Shown here: positions 56,171 to 64,000 of the stretch, piece by piece
Layout: every line of letters starts with the position of its first letter
Position numbering within the stretch: the first letter of the stretch is position 1
From: Prosapia bicincta
Taxonomy: Eukaryota > Arthropoda > Insecta > Hemiptera > Cercopidae
DNA length: 64,000 bases
NCBI GenBank assembly: GCA_036971475.1
Contig: JBAIZL010000001.1
Coordinates: 151,172,044 to 151,236,043, forward strand
Direction of reading: 5' to 3'
The notes under the pieces: model-generated
The model's database searches: none
What the model was told of the DNA's origin: nothing
What the model saw: only the letters and a program-made list of their open reading frames with translations
Made by a program: the position numbers and the translations under genes

Positions 56171-57025
56171 CCTCCCTCCCTTAGTTCCTTCCGTTTACCC
56201 TCTCTTAGCTCCTTCCGTTTACCCTCTCTTAGTTCCTTCCGTTTACCCTCTCTTAGTTCCTTCCGTTTACCCTCTCTTAGTTCCTTCCGTTTACCCTCTC
56301 TTAGTTCCTTCTGTTTACCCTCTCTTAGTTCCTTCTGTTTACCCTCCCTTAGTTCCTTCCGTTTACCCTCCCTTAGTTCCTTCCATTTACCCTCCCTTAG
56401 TTCCTTCCGTTTACCCTCTCTTAGCTCCTTCCGTTTACCCTCTCTTAGTTCCTTCCGTTTACCCTCTCTTAGTTCCTTCCGTTTACCCTCTCTTAGTTCC
56501 TTCTGTTTACCCTCCCTTAGTTCCTTCCGTTTACCCTCTCTTAGCTCCTTCCGTTTACCCTCTCTTAGTTCCTTCCGTTTACCCTCTCTTAGTTCCTTCC
56601 GTTTACCCTCTCTTAGTTCCTTCCGTTTACCCTCTCTTAGTTCCTTCTGTTTACCCTCTCTTAGTTCCTTCTGTTTACCCTCCCTTAGTTCCTTCCGTTT
56701 ACCCTCCCTTAGTTCCTTCCATTTACCCTCCCTTAGTTCCTTCTGTTTACCCTCCCTTAGTTCCTTCCGTTTACCCTCCCTTAGTTCCTTCCATTTACCC
56801 TCCCTTAGCTCCTTCCGTTTACCCTCTCTTAGTTCCTTCCGTTTACCCTCTCTTAGCTCCTTCCGTTTACCCTCTCTTAGTTCCTTCCGTTTACCCTCCC
56901 TTAGTTCCTTCCGTTTACCCTCCCTTAGTTCCTTCCGTTTACCCTCTCTTAGCTCCTTCCGTTTACCCTCTCTTAGTTCCTTCTGTTTACCCTCCCTTAG
57001 TTCCTCCTGTTTACCCTCCCTTATC
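56171..57025. repeat. 24 bp minisatellite, about 35 copies
   Basis: The unit CTTAGTTCCTTCCGTTTACC plus CTCT repeats with few substitutions (CCG/CTG/CCA, CTCT/CTCC, GTT/GCT). On the minus strand one frame is free of stops throughout and spells EGKRKELR with R/Q/W variation. It has no in-frame ATG inside the array. Confidence 0.95.
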
Positions 57026-57385
57026 GAGGACTCCTTCCAAGGGTGTGAAACCTGAGCTTACGTCCAAGACCTCTATAAGAAGTAGATCAACTTCAGGGCT
57101 AAACGGCCTTTGAACATGATGCCATAATTTTTCCTATATCTTCTACCACAGGCTGTTACATTCCTATATTACTCCAAGCTGTGTGTTTACAGTTTTTAAT
57201 ATTCTTCGTAAACGATTATATTTAGTTGTAGGTACTCACTTATCACCTAAACTACAGCGCCTTTATAAACAAAGGGCATATTAACTTTAGAATATTCAAA
57301 AGTAGAATATGAGGTTTTAGCTCAAGTAACTACCGTATATGGGAAGCCCATAAGCTTCATAAAGGTAACCTAGGTTTTAAATCAC
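57026..57385. other. DNA without a recognised gene
   Basis: A short unique spacer between two arrays. Nothing was recognised. Confidence 0.5.
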
Positions 57386-60300
57386 TTACCCATATAAAGA
57401 ATGATATAACGAGTATCATATGATATAACAAACGATATAACGAGTAACGGGTGATATAACCAGCTATATAACGAGTATCACAAGATATAACGAACAACGT
57501 AACCAGCATCACATGATATAACGAGTAACAGATGATGTAATGAACGATATAACGAGTATCACAAGATATAACGAACAACATAACGAGTATCACATGATAT
57601 AACGAGTAACAGATGATAATATGAGCGACATAACGAGTATCACATTATATAACGAGTAACTGATGATATAGAGAACGATATAACGAGTATCACAAGATAT
57701 AACGAGTAACAGATGATGTAATGAACGATATAACGAGTAACAAATGATGTAATGATCGATATAACGAGTATCACAAGATATAACTAACGACATAACGAGT
57801 ATCACATGATATAACGAGTAACATATGATATAATGAACGGCATAACGAGTATCACATGATATAACGAGTAATAGATAATATTATGAACGATATAATGAGT
57901 ATCACATGATATAACGAGTAACATATGATATAATGAACGACATAACGAGTCTCACAAGATATAACGAACGGCATAACGAGTCTCACAAGATATAACGAAC
58001 GGCATAACGAGTATCGCATGATATAACGAGTAACAGATGATATAGTGAACGATATAACGAGTAACAGATGATATAATTAACGATATAACGAGTATCACAA
58101 GATATAACGAACGACATATTGAGTATCACATGATATAATGAGTAACAGATGATATAATGAACGGCATAACGAGTATCACATGATATAACGAGTAACAGAT
58201 GATATAGTGAAAGATATAACGAGTAACAGATGATATAGTGAAAGATATAACGAGTAACAGATGATATAATGAACGATATAACGAGTATCACAAGATATAA
58301 CGAACGACATATTGAGTATCACATGATATAATGAGTAACAGATGATATAATGAACGGCATAACGAGTATCACATGATATAACGAGTAACAGATGATATAA
58401 TGAACGACATAACGAGTCTCACAAGATATAACGAACGGCATAACGAGTCTCACAAGATATAACGAACGGCATAACGAGTATCACATGATATAACGAGTAA
58501 CAGATGATATAGTGAAAGATATAACGAGTAACAGATGATATAGTGAAAGATATAACGAGTAACAGATGATATAATGAACGATATAACGAGTATCACAAGA
58601 TATAACGAACGACATATTGAGTATCACATGATATAATGAGTAACAGATGATATAATGTACGGCATAACGAGTATCACATGATATAACGAGTAACAGATGA
58701 TATAATGAACTATATAACGAGTATTATATGATATAACGAACATCATAACGAGAATCACATGATATAAAGAGTAACAGATGATATAATGAACGATATAACA
58801 AGTATCACAAGATATAACGAACGGCATAACGAGTATCACATGACACAACGAACTACATATTGATTATCAAATGATATAACGAGTATCACTTGATATAACG
58901 AGCTATATAACAAGTATCCTTAATATAACGAACGAGCATATGATACAACGAACTACATATTGATTATCAAATGATATAACGAGTATCACTTGATTTAACG
59001 AACGATATAACAAGTATCCTTAATATAACGAACGAGCATATGATACAACGAACGATATATTGAGTATCACATGATATAAAGAACGACATAACGAGAATAA
59101 CATATACAAAGATCTACATAACGAATATCGCATGATATAACAAACGAAATAACAAGTATCACATGATATCACAAACGATATAACATGTATCACACATTAT
59201 AACGAACGAGTATCACATGATACAACGAACTATATAATGAGTATCACATGATATAACTTATATCACATGATATAACGAACGACATATCGAGTATCATATA
59301 TTATAACGAACGAGTATCACATGATTTAATGAACGATATAACATGTATCACACATTATAACGAACGAGTATCACATGATACAACGAACTATATAATGAGT
59401 ATCACATGATATAACTTGTATCACATGATATAACAAACGACATATCGAGTATCATATATTATAACGAACGAGTATCACATAATATAATGAATGATATAAC
59501 AAGTATCACATATTATAACGAACAAGTATCACGATACAACGATCTATATAATAAGTATCACATGATATAACAAACGAAATAACGACTATCACATAATACA
59601 ATGAACTATATAATGAGTATCCCATGATATAACGAGTATCACATGATATAACGAACAACATAACGAGTATCACATTATATAACGAACGACATATTGAGTA
59701 TCACATGATATAAAGAACGACATAACGAGAATAACATATACAAAGATCTACATAACGAATATCGCATGATATAACAAACGAAATAACAAGTATCACATGA
59801 TATCACAAACGATATAACATGTATCACACATTATAACGAACGAGTATCACATGATACAACGAACTATATAATGAGTATCACATGATATAACTTGTATCAC
59901 ATGATATAACGAACGACATATCGAGTATCATATATTATATCGAACGAGTATCACATAATATAATGAATGATATAACAAGTATCACATATTATAACGAACG
60001 AGTATCACATGATACAACGAACTATATAATGAGTATCACATGATATAACTTGTATCACATGATATAACGAACGACATATCGAGTATCATATATTATAACG
60101 AACGAGTATCACATAATATAATGAACGATATAACATGTATCACACATTATAACGAACGAGTATCACATGATACAACGAACTATATAATGAGTATCACATG
60201 ATATAACTTGTATCACATGATATAACGAACGACATATCGAGTATCATATATTATAACGAACGAGTATCACATAATATAATGAATGATATAACAAGTATCA

Positions 60301-62115
60301 CATATTATAACGAACAAGTATCACGATACAACGATCTATATAATAAGTATCACATGATATAACAAACGAAATAACGACTATCACATAATACAATGAACTA
60401 TATAATGAGTATCCCATGATATAACGAGTATCACATGATATAACGAACAACATAACGAGTATCACATTATATAACGAACGACATATCGAGTATCACATTA
60501 TATAACGAACGAGTATCACATGATACAACGGAATATATAACGAGTATCACATGATATAACGAACGACATAACGAGTATCACATTATATAACGAACGACAT
60601 ATCGAGTATCACATATTATAACGAACGAGTATCACATGATTTAATGAACGATATAACATGTATCACACATTATAACGAACGAGTATCACATGATACAACG
60701 AACTATATAATGAGTATCACATGATATAACTTGTATCACATGATATAACGAACGACATATCGAGTATCATATATTATAACGAACCAGTATCACATAATAT
60801 AATGAATGATATAACAAGTATCACATATTATATCGAACAAGTATCACGATACAACGATCTATATAATAAGTATCACATGATATAACAAACGAAATAACGA
60901 CTATCACATAATACAATGAACTATATAATGAGTATCCCATGATATAACGAGTATCACATGATATAACGAACAACATAACGAGTATCACATTATATAACGA
61001 ACGACATATCGAGTATCACATTATATAACGAACGAGTATCACATGATACAACGGAATATATAACGAGTATCACATGATATAACGAACGACATAACGAGTA
61101 TCACATTATATAACGAACGACATATCGAGTATCACATATTATAACGAACGAGTATCACATGATTTAATGAACGATATAACATGTATCACACATTATAACG
61201 AACGAGTATCACATGATACAACGAACTATATAATGAGTATCACATGATATAACTTGTATCACATGATATAACGAACGACATATCGAGTATCATATATTAT
61301 AACGAACGAGTATCACATAATATAATGAATGATATAACAAGTATCACATATTATAACGAACAAGTATCACGATACAACGATCTATATAATAAGTATCACA
61401 TGATATAACAAAAGAAATAACGAGTATCACATAATACAATGAACTATATAATGAGTATCCCATGATATAACGAGTATCACATGATATAACGAACGACATA
61501 ACGAGTATCACATTATATAACGAACGACATAACGAGTATCACATTATATAACGAACGACATAACGAGTATCACATTATATAACGAACGACATAACGAGTA
61601 TCACATTATATAACGAACGACATAACGAGTATCACATTATATAACGAACGACATAACGAGTATCACATTATATAACGAACGACATAACGAGTATCACATT
61701 ATATAACGAACGACATAACGAGTATCACATTATATAACGAACGACATAACGAGTATCACATTATATAACGAACGACATAACGAGTATCACATTATATAAC
61801 GAACGACATAACGAGTATCACATTATATAACGAACGACATAACGAGTATCACATTATATAACGAACGACATAACGAGTATCACATGATATAACGAACGAC
61901 ATAACGAGTATCACATTATATAACGAACGACATAACGAGTATCACATTATATAACGAACGACATAACGAGTATCACATGATATAACGAACGACATAACGA
62001 GTATCACATTATATAACGAACGACATAACGAGTATCACATTATATAACGAACGAGTATCACATGATACAACGGAATATATAACGAGTATCGCATGGTATA
62101 TCGAACGATATAAAA
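57386..62115. repeat. AT-rich satellite built on an ACGAGTATCACAT / ATATAACGAAC motif, 4.7 kb
   Basis: Two short words, ACGAGTATCACATG and ATATAACGAACGAC, alternate with many variants. The left part (57.4-59 kb) is irregular. The middle (59-61.4 kb) shows long-range repeats of 634 bp and 523 bp. The right end (61490-62060) is an almost pure 31 bp repeat, ACGAGTATCACATTATATAA plus CGAACGACATA, in about 18 copies. Frames on the minus strand (CDTRYIVHYIICYSLYH) are repeat artefacts. Confidence 0.95.
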
Positions 62116-64000
62116 CTCTTGAAGTTAACTTACGTCATACAACGCTAGTCAAGCTTTAAAGTTAGACGTATTAGAATTTTCACTGACCAATAATCCAAGT
62201 AGGTATAATATTTTGATTATTTTATTTATTTCATTCCTAGTAATGTGATTGTTTATGATAACTTATTTATTGTTTCATTATTCGTTTTAATGTATAGGTT
62301 TAATTGATATGATGCCAATTAGTCTCTTAGTGTATATCTGAATACAAAAACGAAAGAGGATATCAGTGTATAAACCCGGTCATCCTTCCATAAAGACAGA
62401 CTCAATTCTGTGGAGGTTAATGTGCGTTATAAACTGCATGCAGCGTACATTTTTCAATGCCATCTGGTTATCTTTGTCTCTGGTGCATATCCTCGACTTT
62501 GGTTAGATTTTTTACGAAGTATAATATCTAAAATTTTATGTTTAAAAATAAAACAAAAATTGAAATAGAATATTCTCTTATTTTATACGAGTTATTTATA
62601 TTTTCTTGTAAAATATTGTTGCAAGCAGTAGCATGTACTGTATAGTGTTGAATAATGCGTTAACGTTTAGATGGTCTTCTATACAAGAATCGAAGGTTAA
62701 GGAATATAAGATCATTTCTGAACTCTCCACGCAACAATTTTACAGAAAATGATGGAACAATCGATCCAAGTGCACTATGTATATAAAATTTAATGGAACA
62801 TCTGGCAATAAGAACGCTCTATTCGGTTTATGTGAATTAAGGAAATCATTTAGCAATGTGAAACGTGCCAGAAAACATGTTCTGGAGTGCAGCTGCAATG
62901 CAGCACTTGTTACATATTAAAATTCAAACGTTTGCAACACAACTATTTAATTTGAAAAAAATGTGAAAATTAACGAAAATTACAAACGATTTTGCCATTT
63001 TGTTGTAATTGAACGTTCGTGTTTCCATATTTAGAGCAGAGGTTAATAATGATTCAGTAACATGCCTCACGAGCCTTTGGTAACCTGTATGTCAATATTC
63101 AGGCATTTCCTGTTTTCTAAATGTGACAATGAAAGAGGCTGTTGCTTTTTCGCCTTTCTCCATTTTAATTACAGACAGTAACAGTTCGAACTTAATTTCT
63201 TTAATAAGGACATAAATTAAATCTCTACACGTGATAACCGCCTTTAAGAAATTCAAAGATCCATGGGAAACCACATATACCATGCCCATGTCATGGGGGT
63301 CATTTTTAAACTAGAACGCGTAAGTTTCTACAAACAATGACAAATTTCTAAATTTTCTAACTGATGACACCGGACCTCCTGCACAGGCAGTAATAGCTTT
63401 GTTACTAGGCAAAGGAGATATTCTAGACAAATCTTTTCCTTCTTCGCCACTAAAAAATATTAAATATTTTGGTGATGGTCACCAATGTCGGTGACGTTAC
63501 CACCACCAACTCCTCGCTCACATCATCAACTATAGACTCGTCAAGTAAATCCTGATGTGTCCTCTTTAAACCAAGATTGTGTAACGTGTTGTTTTTGATC
63601 CATATATGTTTTTAAGTCAGCCATCGTGTCAGGTGTTACGGACGGGACTATAGGAACGGGTACAGCCATAGATCACATAAGATCATTTCCAATCCCAGAA
63701 CTCTGGGGTTTATAGTTTTCCTCCTTAGCTCGACTGCATGGACCACGGACACTCCCTAACCAAGGGCCAAAGCGGATGGCAGATCAGCAACCGCGGTTAC
63801 GTCTTCGGCAGAAGAAGCTCGCATCAGCGTCCCGGACCAGAGTTTGTCGAGCTCTGGTCTTTTCAGGACTCTCATCGCGAAATGGTTCTGACCAGGCAAA
63901 AATCCCTAGGAAAAGATGTAAGTCTTCATATGTAAAGATTGTGTTGTTAATGTAGTGTGTATAAAGGTGTATAGCGTGTGTAGTATTAACGTGAGTGTTG
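62116..64000. other. DNA without a recognised gene
   Basis: The end of the window is less repetitive and GC rises after 63350. Short frames at 63092-63289 (minus) and 63738-63935 (plus) show no recognisable domain, and nothing can be assigned. Confidence 0.4.

Noticed and set aside
56171..57025. CRISPR-like array
   Set aside because: The repeats are directly tandem with no unique spacers, and the DNA is eukaryotic.
57357..58848. Open frames reading ILVISFIISSVTRYI-like repeats
   Set aside because: They follow the short satellite words and are broken in neighbouring copies.
63738..63935. 65-codon plus-strand frame near the window end
   Set aside because: No recognisable domain or neighbouring exon; it could be a retroelement scrap but cannot be supported.

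Overview
The window looks like nuclear DNA of an insect. It is very AT-rich, has long introns and many (TA)n tracts. Its transposons are typical of insects: mariner, piggyBac, pogo/Tigger, a LOA-type LINE and Penelope-like elements (PLEs). Its one clear host gene encodes a uridine phosphorylase whose wording fits the insect form. I cannot name the species; a hemipteroid or other insect with a large repeat load is a guess. Host gene: uridine phosphorylase lies on the minus strand with six supported exons between 38801 and 18916. All six have matching splice sites and phases. The start codon and roughly the first 20 residues are not found; they must lie on a short exon above 38801. Repeats, left to right: a decayed mariner (581-1852); a PLE foldback (5595-5845); an internally deleted piggyBac (6093-7410); PLE pieces at 10.8-16.9 kb; PLE, (TA)n and palindromic repeats at 18.4-20.7 kb; a deleted pogo/Tigger element (21500-22351); a LOA-clade LINE of about 5.4 kb with an intact ORF1 and a broken ORF2 (28386-33757) inside a uridine phosphorylase intron; and more PLE pieces at 33.8-35.2, 37.1-37.8 and 42.5-42.7 kb. 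From 44 to 62 kb the window is dominated by four unrelated tandem arrays, with units of 30 bp, 151 bp (about 40 copies, 6 kb), 24 bp and about 31 bp (4.7 kb). Most striking system: the PLE ends carry hammerhead-type self-cleaving ribozyme motifs in at least five sequence families. All share a tiny self-complementary helix III (for example AACGTT, AAGCTT, ACGGCCGT, ACAGCTGT), the form expected to work as dimers, and an extra nucleotide between core position A9 and helix II. In two families, and perhaps a third, the core C3-G8 pair is replaced by U3-A8, which looks compensatory. The ribozymes sit just after the PLE GIY-YIG endonuclease C-terminus, are usually followed by a GTAAG-type 5' splice site, and often occur head to head in long foldbacks. 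Ribozymes in PLEs are established knowledge; the variant core and the co-occurrence here are what I would check first.
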